Source: CAXXOK01 sp964640955 (GTDB lineage: Bacteria; Bacillota; Clostridia; Christensenellales; Aristaeellaceae). From it: a stretch of DNA of 64,000 nucleotides. The notes beneath the pieces were generated by a model. The model worked only from the letters and a program-made list of their open reading frames with translations. It had not been told where the DNA came from and did not search any database. Below are positions 9,139-17,664 of this stretch, piece after piece. A program made the position numbers and the translations under genes. The stretch lies in contig CAZXJI010000011.1 of NCBI GenBank assembly GCA_964640955.1, forward strand, positions 1-64,000, written 5' to 3'. Each line of letters begins with the position of its first letter. The first letter of the stretch is position 1.

Positions 9139-12100
9139 ATGCGCAAGGCAGGGGCGTCGACCCGCCGCGGGGCGGGCATCGCGAAGGGACTGGTAACGGG
9201 CGCCGTTGGGCTGCTCGCCGGTTTGTGCGCGACTTGCGCCCTGGCCACGGCTTCGCCCGCGACCTATACCTACGAGGATGTTTCCGTTCGCCTGGCCGTG
9301 ACCGTTTCCGACGTGTCGCAAATGCCGCAGGACGCCTGGCTGGATGCGACCGTAGCCGAGGCCGCCGCCGACGCGTACCGCGGCGCGCTGCTGAACGCCG
9401 GGTACGACCCGGCGCTCGTCAGGCGCGCGATGACGGTGGATTACGCCTTTTCGCTGGATGGACAAACGTTTGACGCCGCCGACCTCCCCGTGACGTGCAA
9501 AGCGCTTTTAAAGGGCGTGCCGTGCGACGGGCTGGAGGCGGTCGTGCTGTATGCGGACGCCGCCGCGCCGCCCGATGCCCTGAGCCGGACGGCCGAGGGT
9601 GCGGCGGTCGCCTTTTCGGAAACAGGCGCGGGCGGGTTTACCGTCGTGCTGCTCGCGCCCGCGCCCGCGGAAACGCCGACGCCGACGGCGACAGCGACAG
9701 TGACGATCACCCCGACGCCTGCGCCGACCCCGACGGCCACGCCGACTGAGACGGCAACGCCAACTGCGACTCCGACGCCCACGCCCGTGCCGACGGCGAC
9801 CCCGACGCCTGCTCCCACGGCGGCCCCGACCCCGACGGCAACGCCAACTGCGACCCCGACGCCCGTTCCCACGCCGGCTCCGACGCCCACGCCTCAGCCC
9901 GCCGCCTACACCTACGAGGACAGCGACGTGCGCCTCACCCTGACCGTGGCAGACGCTTCGCTGATTCCCGACGGCGCCAAGCTGGCCGCCAACGCCGCCG
10001 CGGGGAGCTGGGCGGAATACGGCGACGCGTTGCTTTCGCAGGGATACCTGGAAGGCCGCGTGCTCAGGCTGACGAAGCTTTTGGCCGCCTTCGACTGGAA
10101 CGGCTCGCTGCTGGACACCTCCGGCTTTCCCATTGCCTACGAGGTGCTTTTGAAAGGCGCGAGCTTCGACGATGCGGCGGCGCTGGTGGCCTACGCGGGC
10201 GTCGCCCTTGCACCGGACAATTTTACCCGGACGGACGAAGGGACGGTCGTCGCCTTTTCGGCCATCGGGGAGATCGATTTTGCGGTCGCGGTGGTATCCG
10301 CCGAGTCCGTGCCCGCAACCTATTCGTTTGAAAACCAAACCGCCCGGCTGACGATGACCGTCGAGGACGGCGCCCAGCTGCCCGCGGACGCGGAGCTGGG
10401 CGTAAGCGTAAAGCGCGCCGCCTGGAAGGACGCCGCGGAGGCGCTTACGGCGCGGGGTATCGAAAAGGATCAGGTCAAAAAGGTGTACGCCGTCTCCGCC
10501 GGGCTGACGCTGGACGGCGAGGACGTGGATACGACGGGCGTTCCCCTGGAGTGGGGCATGCTCGTGAAGGGCTATGAGCCCGGAGATGTCGAGATGTGGG
10601 TGGTTCAGGGGGATGCCGCCGCGCCTGCGAACGACTGGGCGCAGACGGACGAGGGCGCGCAACTGGATTTCACCACCGCCGGGGAGACGGCCTATTACCT
10701 CGCCGTGACCGCCGTGACCGACACCTTTTCGCCCGGGATCTATACCTATGAGGACGACGCGATTCGCCTGACGGTCGCCGCGGCGGACGGGACCTCGCTG
10801 CCGGAGGGCGCGCGGCTCACCGCCTCCGCCGCGGAGGCGGACTGGCCCGCGTACGCGGAGCGCCTCACGGCGCAGGGCTTTACGCAGGAGCGCGTCAGGC
10901 AGATGCTGACGCTTACGGCGGGCGTGACGGAGGACGGCGAAACGGCCGGCATTTCGGACGTGCCGCTTGCCTGCACGGTGCTTTTCAAGGGCCAAGCGCT
11001 GGAGGATACCGAAGCCTGGGTGCTTGCGGCGGGCGCGGCGGATAAGGAGGAAAGCCTGACCCGGACGGACGAAGGGGCGCAGGTCTCCTTCCGGACGACC
11101 GGAAACGCCCCGTTCGGACTGGCGCTGATCGCCGATGCGCCCGCGACCTACCGCTACGAGGACGATGACCTGCTGGTAACGGCCACCGTACGCGACCAGT
11201 CCCTGATCCCCGAAGGCGCGGAACTCGGCGTATCCGTGGCGGACGGAACGTGGGCGGAGGCCGCCTCCCGGCTGCAGGCGCAGGGCTTTGACGAAAGCCG
11301 CGTGCGCCGCATTATCGAGCTGAGCGCCGTGTGGACGCTGGACGGGCGGACCGTAGACATCGGCGATGCGCCCGTGAGCTACGGCGTGCTGTTCAAAGGG
11401 GACGCCTTTGCTGGCACGCAGGTCTGGACGCTTACGGATACCGTCGCCCGGGCCGCCTCCGTGACGCGCACGGAAGCCGGCGCGCGGGTGACGGTGGCGG
11501 CCGCCGCCGGGCAAACGGCGTTCGGGCTGGCGTTTACCCTGCCGGGCCGCACCGTGTATACCTACGAGAACGCTTCTCTCCGCGCCGTCGCCACGCTCAG
11601 CGAACCCGGCCTGCTGCCGCTGGCGGCCGAACTGACGGTGACGCCGGTCGACGTGGACGAAAAGACGCAGGCCATGCTGGAGAGCATGACGGACGAAGAC
11701 CGCGCGGGGCTGCTGACCGGGCGGCGGGCGGTCGCGGCGTACGACGTGCGCTTTACGGTGGACGGCCGCGAATACGAAGTGCAGAACGGTGGCATCTACC
11801 TGTCGCTGTACTATAAAACCTCCCCGACCGGCGGCGGGAGCCTGACCGACCTGACGGTATTGCACCTGCAGGAGGCGGACGGAGGCGCATACGCCGTGGA
11901 GGTGCCCTCGACCTATACGGTCGACGGGGTGCGCGCGCTTTCGTCGGTCTCCTTCGAATCGGACGGGTTTTCCACCTACCTGCTCGCGGATGCGCTGACG
12001 CTGGCCGATCCGCTCGCCTACGAACAGGTCGCGGCGGAAGAGCAGACGTTTGCGCACACCGCGTACTGCGACGGTGGGCTGGCATTGGGAATCGCCGGGA

Positions 12101-12924
12101 ACTTCAGCCTGGTGGGATTCGATACCGTGCGGATCGGCGCGTGCGCGCAGGGAAACGTGCTGGCGGGAACGCTGTATGCCGAGGCGGACTTCGGCGGCGG
12201 CACGGACGGGATCAGTTATTTGCGCGCCCTGGCGCAGGGGAACGCCGAGGGCTCGTGCAGGCTTTTGGCGCTGGGCTCCGGGGCGGCGGTATCGCTGACG
12301 GACGAAGGGCGCGCCTTCGCCGTGGACGGCGTAACGCTTCCGGCGACCGAGCGCGTTTACCAGGACGCGGATACGGCCGCGCTGCCCTTCGTGGATCTGG
12401 CCACGGCGGAAGCGGAGACGCGGGCCGTCTCCGAAAGCCTTGTCGGCTGCGGGGACAGCGGGATCGAGGCGGACTTCTCCGATCGCACGGCCCGGACGCT
12501 CACCCTGCTTTCGCCTTCGGCGACGGGCGTGTATACCTTTACCGCCGCCACGCTGAACAAAAACGCGAAAAACACTCTCTACCTCGCGGGCTTCACGGCC
12601 GACGGCGACGGCTGCGTGATCGTCAACGTCGACTGCGAGGGCGAAACGACCGTTAACCTCCCGCCGGTCGTACTGCTGATCGACGGCGAAACCGGGCAGG
12701 GCGGGGCGGCCGCGGGACGGGTGCTGTGGAACTTCTACCACTGCGAGGGCGTGAACGTCCGCACCAAGGCGTTTTCGGGCACCGTGCTGGCCGCGGGGGC
12801 GAACGTGCAGGTCACCAAGGCGCTGTACGGCGGCGTGATCGCCCAAAGCCTGCAGACCGACGCCGAGACCTTCGGCGTAACGTTTACCGGCAGTCTCCCG
12901 TCCGCGGCGGCGCAAACCCCGTAA
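9139..12924 (+). CDS. Large secreted repeat protein with choice-of-anchor-A-like C-terminus
   Basis: A 1261-aa protein. The signal segment is about residues 13-35 (LVTGAVGLLAGLCATCALA). Six copies of a ~110-130-residue domain follow, each opening with TYxYEDxxVRLTxTVxDxS and P-E/D-G-A-x-L. They start at about residues 42, 256, 393, 534, 671 and 810. A TPTPTATP-type linker separates copies 1 and 2. The C-terminal ~280 residues (from about 970) resemble choice-of-anchor A domains: GIAGNFSLVGFD, then VLWNFYHCEGVNV and FSGTVLAAGANVQVTKALYG near the end. No LPXTG motif or terminal membrane helix is seen, so attachment is unclear. Probable surface adhesin or matrix protein; it precedes a sortase-like gene. 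Confidence 0.75.
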   Translation: MRKAGASTRRGAGIAKGLVTGAVGLLAGLCATCALATASPATYTYEDVSVRLAVTVSDVSQMPQDAWLDATVAEAAADAYRGALLNAGYDPALVRRAMTVDYAFSLDGQTFDAADLPVTCKALLKGVPCDGLEAVVLYADAAAPPDALSRTAEGAAVAFSETGAGGFTVVLLAPAPAETPTPTATATVTITPTPAPTPTATPTETATPTATPTPTPVPTATPTPAPTAAPTPTATPTATPTPVPTPAPTPTPQPAAYTYEDSDVRLTLTVADASLIPDGAKLAANAAAGSWAEYGDALLSQGYLEGRVLRLTKLLAAFDWNGSLLDTSGFPIAYEVLLKGASFDDAAALVAYAGVALAPDNFTRTDEGTVVAFSAIGEIDFAVAVVSAESVPATYSFENQTARLTMTVEDGAQLPADAELGVSVKRAAWKDAAEALTARGIEKDQVKKVYAVSAGLTLDGEDVDTTGVPLEWGMLVKGYEPGDVEMWVVQGDAAAPANDWAQTDEGAQLDFTTAGETAYYLAVTAVTDTFSPGIYTYEDDAIRLTVAAADGTSLPEGARLTASAAEADWPAYAERLTAQGFTQERVRQMLTLTAGVTEDGETAGISDVPLACTVLFKGQALEDTEAWVLAAGAADKEESLTRTDEGAQVSFRTTGNAPFGLALIADAPATYRYEDDDLLVTATVRDQSLIPEGAELGVSVADGTWAEAASRLQAQGFDESRVRRIIELSAVWTLDGRTVDIGDAPVSYGVLFKGDAFAGTQVWTLTDTVARAASVTRTEAGARVTVAAAAGQTAFGLAFTLPGRTVYTYENASLRAVATLSEPGLLPLAAELTVTPVDVDEKTQAMLESMTDEDRAGLLTGRRAVAAYDVRFTVDGREYEVQNGGIYLSLYYKTSPTGGGSLTDLTVLHLQEADGGAYAVEVPSTYTVDGVRALSSVSFESDGFSTYLLADALTLADPLAYEQVAAEEQTFAHTAYCDGGLALGIAGNFSLVGFDTVRIGACAQGNVLAGTLYAEADFGGGTDGISYLRALAQGNAEGSCRLLALGSGAAVSLTDEGRAFAVDGVTLPATERVYQDADTAALPFVDLATAEAETRAVSESLVGCGDSGIEADFSDRTARTLTLLSPSATGVYTFTAATLNKNAKNTLYLAGFTADGDGCVIVNVDCEGETTVNLPPVVLLIDGETGQGGAAAGRVLWNFYHCEGVNVRTKAFSGTVLAAGANVQVTKALYGGVIAQSLQTDAETFGVTFTGSLPSAAAQTP

Positions 12925-13019
12925 CCGGTCTACCCACGGCGTTCCCCTTTGTTTTGCGGCCGCCGTGTGCTATACTCAACCCGCTTGGGAAACCGTTTGA
13001 CGATTGAAGGAGCAAAGCC

Positions 13020-15119
13020 TTGAACTACAGACCGAAGCTGGGATGGCTCTACGTGATGATCGCCCTGCTTTTGCTGTTCGGCGGCGTGTTTACGTGGAGC
13101 CTGGTGGACCAAACGGCGCAGCGGCGCCAAAGCGCGGCCTCCCCGGAGGAAAGCGCGACTGCCGCCGCGGTTTCGCCGACGCCCGAAGCGACGGAAACGC
13201 CTGCCGCGGCCGAAACAACCGCCGCTGCGGCCGAAACGCCTTCGCCCACACCCACCGCGTATGTGCCGACGCCTTCGCCTACGCCCGTTGCGTACACGCC
13301 GATTCCAACCGTTACGGCGACCCGTACGCCGACCCCGACCGCCACGGCGACGCAGGCCGCGCCCTCGCCGACTTCGGCGCTGGCGACCCCCGCGGTGCAG
13401 AGCCGGGCCGGGCCCATGCTCACCGGGGAGGCAAACGCGGCCCTTTCGAGCGAGGCCGAAACCGGCACGGAAACGAACGACGCCGTTGCCGCGGGGCACG
13501 CCGGCAGGGATGTCGTCGCCGTGCTGGCCGCGAGACGGCTGTCGGTGTTCGGTCTGGCGAGGACGACGCGCACGACGCCCCGGGTGGCCGAACCCGGTGC
13601 CGGTACGCCGGTTCCGACGGCGACCGCCTCGCCGACGCCGGTCCCCGTGCCCACACCCGTCCCGACGCCGGTGCCGACCAGCGAATATGCCGGAAGCCAT
13701 ATCGAGGTCATGGACAGCGTACGCTACGCGGTGGACTTCGACTATCTGCAGACCGTCAACACGGACATCAAGGGCTGGCTGATTCAGGACGGGACGAGCA
13801 TCAACTACCCCGTGCTGCAATCGACGGACAACAGCTATTACCGGAAGCATCTCTTCAACTGCAACACCAGCAGAATCGGCTCCATCTTCATGGACAGCGC
13901 CAACTCGGCCGCCTTCGGCGACGCCGTGACCTACGTTTTCGGCAACGACAACGACAACGGAACGATGTTCGCCTCCCTGAGCAACTATGCGGACCAGGCG
14001 TATTACGACGCGCACCCGCAGATGATCCTGCTGACGCCCTACGGCGATTACAGCGTCGACCTGTTCGCGGGGTATGCCTGCGGCACCGGCGACGACGAGG
14101 GCTGGCGGATCGCAGCGATTACGAGCAAGGCGGCGTTTGCCGCGCGTATCCGCGACCTGCGGGAAAACTCGCTGTTTACGGCCGACGAATCCGCGACGCC
14201 CGAATGGGGCGACCAGCTGCTGGCGCTGGTCACCTGTTCCTCCAGCCGAAGCGGGAAACGGTACGTGGTTTACGGCCGCATCCGCCAGATTCTCTACGCG
14301 ACGGCCGACAGCGTAACCGTTACGAAGCTGGCCATGGACCGCAAGGAAACCATCAGCGGCTGGGAAGAGGTCCCCGGCCGCGGCGAAATGATGGTGTACG
14401 CGCAAAACGATCCGCTGTGGGCGAACATGCGTTACGAAAACCTCGGCTCCACCAAAAAAAGAACGCTGGGCAACGGCGGCTGCGGCCCGACGTCGGTGGC
14501 GATGGCGGTGGCCAACCTGGTGCCCAAGGAACGGCTGGCCGATATCTGCGAGTATGCGAAAAGCGAGCTGGGCTTCACCTTCAACGAGCGATCCGTAAAC
14601 GAGTATTACTGCGATCTGCCCAACGCGCAGTACCAGGTGCAGACGGCGGACGAATACATGCGCTACCTGCCGGTGGTCATGGCGGGCTTCGCCACGGGCA
14701 ACAACCAGTGGGGGCAGGTCTCGCGCAGCAACGTGTCCGGCACCAGCCTGGGTTTCCTTAAAAAGATCGCCTACCTCTACAAGCTTGACCTCGCCCTGAC
14801 CAGCGACGACAACAAGGCGGTCGAGGCCGTTAAAACCGGGGCGATCGTCATTCAGAACCTGGGCGAGGGCAACCCCTTTACCGGCGGCGGGCACTACGTG
14901 GTGCTGGCCAGCGCGGACGACGAATACGCCTATTACCTGGATCCCTACCGTCAGGAGAATTATGATAAATACGATGAACAGCACCTGCTGACCAGCCTTG
15001 CCCCGGGTGTGGCGCGGGTGAAGCTTTCGGACATGCGCAGGCTGCACATCGGCACCAACTACATCCTCAGGACCACGGAGCTGACCGCCTCGCCCCGGCC
15101 GGCGACGGCGCAGAACTGA
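13020..15119 (+). CDS. Degenerate sortase B fused to a C39-like cysteine peptidase
   Basis: A 699-aa protein from a TTG start behind GAAGGAGC. Residues 9-27 form one membrane anchor, then a long Thr/Pro linker. A sortase B-like domain (about 235-425) has the DIKGWLIQDGTSINYPVLQ entry and the Cys motif LVTCSSSRSGKRYVV. Where SrtB has the catalytic His (YGHNM..G.MF) this protein reads VFGNDNDNGTMF, so the His is missing. A C39-like peptidase domain (about 455-690) keeps GNGGCGPTSVAMA (Cys), GGGHYVVL (His) and LDPY (Asp). I infer an extracellular peptidase tethered near the wall, with the sortase fold kept for binding. No other sortase gene is visible in the window. Confidence 0.75.
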   Translation: MNYRPKLGWLYVMIALLLLFGGVFTWSLVDQTAQRRQSAASPEESATAAAVSPTPEATETPAAAETTAAAAETPSPTPTAYVPTPSPTPVAYTPIPTVTATRTPTPTATATQAAPSPTSALATPAVQSRAGPMLTGEANAALSSEAETGTETNDAVAAGHAGRDVVAVLAARRLSVFGLARTTRTTPRVAEPGAGTPVPTATASPTPVPVPTPVPTPVPTSEYAGSHIEVMDSVRYAVDFDYLQTVNTDIKGWLIQDGTSINYPVLQSTDNSYYRKHLFNCNTSRIGSIFMDSANSAAFGDAVTYVFGNDNDNGTMFASLSNYADQAYYDAHPQMILLTPYGDYSVDLFAGYACGTGDDEGWRIAAITSKAAFAARIRDLRENSLFTADESATPEWGDQLLALVTCSSSRSGKRYVVYGRIRQILYATADSVTVTKLAMDRKETISGWEEVPGRGEMMVYAQNDPLWANMRYENLGSTKKRTLGNGGCGPTSVAMAVANLVPKERLADICEYAKSELGFTFNERSVNEYYCDLPNAQYQVQTADEYMRYLPVVMAGFATGNNQWGQVSRSNVSGTSLGFLKKIAYLYKLDLALTSDDNKAVEAVKTGAIVIQNLGEGNPFTGGGHYVVLASADDEYAYYLDPYRQENYDKYDEQHLLTSLAPGVARVKLSDMRRLHIGTNYILRTTELTASPRPATAQN

Positions 15120-15256
15120 CCGCCGCCCGGGAGAAGTACGGCGAAAATACCGCCGACGCGCGCCCGCGCCCTTTTCCCCGGCCATGCCGCGTGCTACAAT
15201 ACGCTTGACCGGCGTTTTCCCCGCCGGTCGCCGACTACCGCCCGAGGAGGTATCCC

Positions 15257-16537
15257 ATGCTTGCGCAAGACGTGCTCGGTTTTTTTGATGAAAACGATGT
15301 GAAATTCATCCGCCTGGCCTTCCTGGATCTGTTCGGAAGGCTCAAAAACGTGGCGATCCAGCCCGATCTGCTGGCCCAGGCGTTCGACGCCGGCGTGCCC
15401 TTCGACGCGCGGGCCATCGACGGCTTCGACGGCGATACGGACGGAGATCTGCTGCTTCGGCCCGACCCCAACACGCTCTGCTTGCTGCCCTGGCGGCCGC
15501 AGGCCAGCCGGGTATGCCGGCTGCTTTGCGACGTGCTGACCCCGGACGGCAAACCCTACGCGGCGGACCCGCGCGCCATCCTACGCGCGGCTACCGAGGA
15601 GGCCGCCGAACGCGGCCTTACGGTGCGCATCGGCTCGGAATGCGAGTTTTACCTCTTCGAGGCGGACGAGCACGGCAACATTACCAACCGCCCGCAGGAC
15701 ATGGGCGGCTATCTGGACGTGTCGCCGCTGGATCGCGGCGAGGATGTGCGCAGGGAGATCAGCCTGACGCTGGCATCCATGAACATTCAGCCGGAAAGCA
15801 GCCACCACGAGCGCGGCCCCGGACAAAACGAGATCGACTTTCACCGCGCCGATCCGCTGACCAGCGCCGACCACCAGGTAGCCTTCCACAACGCCGTGCG
15901 CACCATCGCCGCCCATTACGGGTTGCGCGCCTCCTTTATGCCCAAGCCCCTGCCCGACACCTTCGGCAACGCCTTCCACATCAACGTCTCGTTCTACCGG
16001 GAGCGCAGCAACCTGTTCCGGATGGAGAACGGGCAATTGTCCCCCGAGGCGCGGGCCGCCATGGCGGGGGTGCTCAACCGCCTGCCGGACATGACCCTGT
16101 TTTTAAACCCCATTCCCAACAGCTACGAGCGCCTGACCGACGACGAATCCCCCAACCGCGTCTGCTGGTCCACCATGCGCGGCCGCAACGCCCTGCGCCT
16201 GCCCCTGCCCCAGCACCGCTTTGCCCGGATGCAGATCGCCAACCCCGATCCCACCTGCAACGCATATCTGGCGTACGCGCTGGTCATCCGCGCGGCGCTG
16301 GAAGGCATGGAGGGCGGGGAAGAACTGCCCCCCTCCGCGGGCCGCGACTGGAACGAAGCCCCCACCCTGCCCGAAAGCCTGCCCGACGCGATCGCCGCGG
16401 CGAAAGCGAGCGCCTTTATCGCGCGCAGCCTCCCCGCTGCCGTGGTGGAGAAGTTCTTAAGCGGCGGCGAGAAACTGCTGCAAATGGATCGCCAGGATAA
16501 AACGGGGTTGTTCCGGCACCAGTTTGAGCGTTTCTAG
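15257..16537 (+). CDS. glnA: Glutamine synthetase, GlnA type I
   Basis: A 426-aa protein, close to the ~440 aa usual for short type I enzymes. It makes glutamine from glutamate, ammonia and ATP in the cytosol. The N-terminal beta-grasp part (KFIRLAFLDLFGRLKNVAI, then FDARAIDGF) is followed by the catalytic barrel: IGSECEFYLFE (metal ligands), HHERGPGQNEIDF, GNAFHINVSF (His), NSYERL and RMQIANPDPTCNAYLAYA. Its substrate loop region is somewhat divergent (NRVCWSTMRGRNALRLP). The ribosome site is CCGAGGAGG. It overlaps no gene but is followed 28 nt later by an ANTAR regulator, suggesting nitrogen-linked control. Confidence 0.9.
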   Translation: MLAQDVLGFFDENDVKFIRLAFLDLFGRLKNVAIQPDLLAQAFDAGVPFDARAIDGFDGDTDGDLLLRPDPNTLCLLPWRPQASRVCRLLCDVLTPDGKPYAADPRAILRAATEEAAERGLTVRIGSECEFYLFEADEHGNITNRPQDMGGYLDVSPLDRGEDVRREISLTLASMNIQPESSHHERGPGQNEIDFHRADPLTSADHQVAFHNAVRTIAAHYGLRASFMPKPLPDTFGNAFHINVSFYRERSNLFRMENGQLSPEARAAMAGVLNRLPDMTLFLNPIPNSYERLTDDESPNRVCWSTMRGRNALRLPLPQHRFARMQIANPDPTCNAYLAYALVIRAALEGMEGGEELPPSAGRDWNEAPTLPESLPDAIAAAKASAFIARSLPAAVVEKFLSGGEKLLQMDRQDKTGLFRHQFERF

Positions 16538-16565
16538 GCGAATGCCGGGGGAAAGGGGGCATTCG

Positions 16566-17135
16566 ATGGCCGGGGAGAAAGCCCTGATCGTCGCCGCACA
16601 GGGAGCGGATAAGCTGACGCAGTGGCTGAGCGAAATTCAGACCTGCGAGATTGTCACCAACAAGAGCGCGGCCGGCGCGCGGCGCATGACCGCCGGGGAT
16701 GCGTACGCGCTGATGCTGATCAACGCGCCCCTGGCGGACGAGACCGGGCTGGAATTGGCTATCGACTTGGCCAAGCGTACCACGGCGACCGTGATTTTGC
16801 TGGTGAAAACGGAGCTTGCGCCGATGATTACGGACGCGGCGACGGAGGCGGGGGTGCTGATCGTTACCAAGCCGGTCATCCCCCAGCTGTTCGAGCAGGC
16901 GATACGGGTGGGACTGGCGTGCCGCAACCGCATGCTGCTTTACAAGAGCGAAAACGAACGCCTGCAGAAAAAATACGAGGAGTTGAAGATCGTCGACCGC
17001 GCCAAATGCCTGCTGATCGAGCACATGCGCATTACCGAGGAGGAGGCGCACCGGGTGCTGGAGAAGGAGGCGATGAACGCGCGCATTCCCCGCGTACGTG
17101 TTGCCAAGCAGGTGCTGGAGCGCTTCGAGTTGTAG
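16566..17135 (+). CDS. ANTAR-domain response regulator
   Basis: 189 aa from an ATG behind AAAGGGGGC. Residues 1-120 have a receiver-like fold but lack a clear phosphoacceptor Asp pair at the N-terminus (EKALIVAAQGAD). This is followed by a coiled coil (LYKSENERLQKKYEELK) and a C-terminal ANTAR domain (VDRAKCLLIEHMRITEEEAHRVLEKEAM). ANTAR proteins bind two-hairpin RNA leaders and cause antitermination. Position right after glnA fits the known link of ANTAR regulators with nitrogen genes in clostridia. Whether it is phosphorylated is doubtful. Confidence 0.85.
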   Translation: MAGEKALIVAAQGADKLTQWLSEIQTCEIVTNKSAAGARRMTAGDAYALMLINAPLADETGLELAIDLAKRTTATVILLVKTELAPMITDAATEAGVLIVTKPVIPQLFEQAIRVGLACRNRMLLYKSENERLQKKYEELKIVDRAKCLLIEHMRITEEEAHRVLEKEAMNARIPRVRVAKQVLERFEL

Positions 17136-17226
17136 GCGCGCCGGGCATGCGGCGGTTATGCACGCATTGGGCGCAAAACGGAAGTCGTATGCCTGCTGCG
17201 GCGTTTGCGAAACGAAGCGGAACGTC

Positions 17227-17255
17227 TTGACGGCGTGGGTTCGCTTTGGTATACT
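17227..17255 (+). promoter_or_regulatory. Promoter of the interrupted tRNA-Ser gene
   Basis: TTGACG, 17 nt, TATACT at 17250-17255, 22 nt before the tRNA 5' end. It now drives only a tRNA half, and possibly the intact tRNA 200 nt further. Confidence 0.7.
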
Positions 17256-17276
17256 ATCGCTTGGCTTCCCCCGCGT

Positions 17277-17318
17277 GGAGCGGTATCGAAGAGGTCATAA
17301 CGGCCCTGACTCGAAATC
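17277..17318 (+). tRNA. 5' half of a split tRNA-Ser(CGA)
   Basis: GGAGCGG acceptor strand, D-arm, and anticodon arm CCTGACTCGAAATC, then sequence that no longer pairs. The missing 3' half lies at 61774-61828 (ends CCGCTCC G CCA). Joining at TCGAAATC restores a perfect 5-bp anticodon stem (CCTGA/TCAGG) and 7-bp acceptor stem. This marks the left junction of the island. Confidence 0.9.
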
Positions 17319-17468
17319 GCTGCGGCTACCAAGAAGCTTAACGCCGGAGAACCTTGATTTTCCTAGGTTTATGTGCTATCCTGCCCTATGGTTTTCGCCC
17401 CAGTTCTCTCCGCCATTTCTCTCCAATTTCCAAAGGTCGTTGGAGAGGGTGACGTAGCAGATACATAC

Positions 17469-17559
17469 GGAGGAGTATCGAAGTGGTCGTAACGAGAACG
17501 ACTCGAAATCGTTTTGTCTAGAGATAGGCACGTGGGTTCGAATCCCACCTCCTCCGCCA
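17469..17559 (+). tRNA. tRNA-Ser(CGA), intact, inside the island
   Basis: Full cloverleaf: acceptor GGAGGAG/CTCCTCC, anticodon stem AACGA/TCGTT around CTCGAAA, long variable arm, T-arm GTGGGTTCGAATCCCAC, encoded CCA. It carries the same anticodon as the gene broken by the insertion and probably replaces it. Its arms differ from the split gene, so it is not a simple tandem copy. Confidence 0.95.
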
Positions 17560-17564
17560 TTTAT

Positions 17565-17597
17565 AAGGCTTTCCTCACTTTGAGGAGGGCCTTTTTC
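17565..17597 (+). terminator. tRNA-Ser terminator
   Basis: AAGGCTTTCCTC, loop ACTTT, GAGGAGGGCCTT, then T-run. A close relative of this terminator follows the 3' tRNA half at 61834-61867, so tRNA and terminator share ancestry at the two places. Confidence 0.85.
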
Positions 17598-17664
17598 GAT
17601 GCGTATACGGCTCGGATTGGAGAGAAGTCAGCTAAGCAACGATGGAGAACCTTTCGTCAATCCC

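Noticed and set aside
9508..12915. Long minus-strand frame opposite the repeat surface protein
   Set aside because: Same GC-skew artefact; the plus-strand frame has promoter, signal peptide and repeats.
17369..17560. Minus-strand 63-codon frame with the sequence VGFEPT
   Set aside because: It is the known false translation of a tRNA-Ser on the opposite strand.
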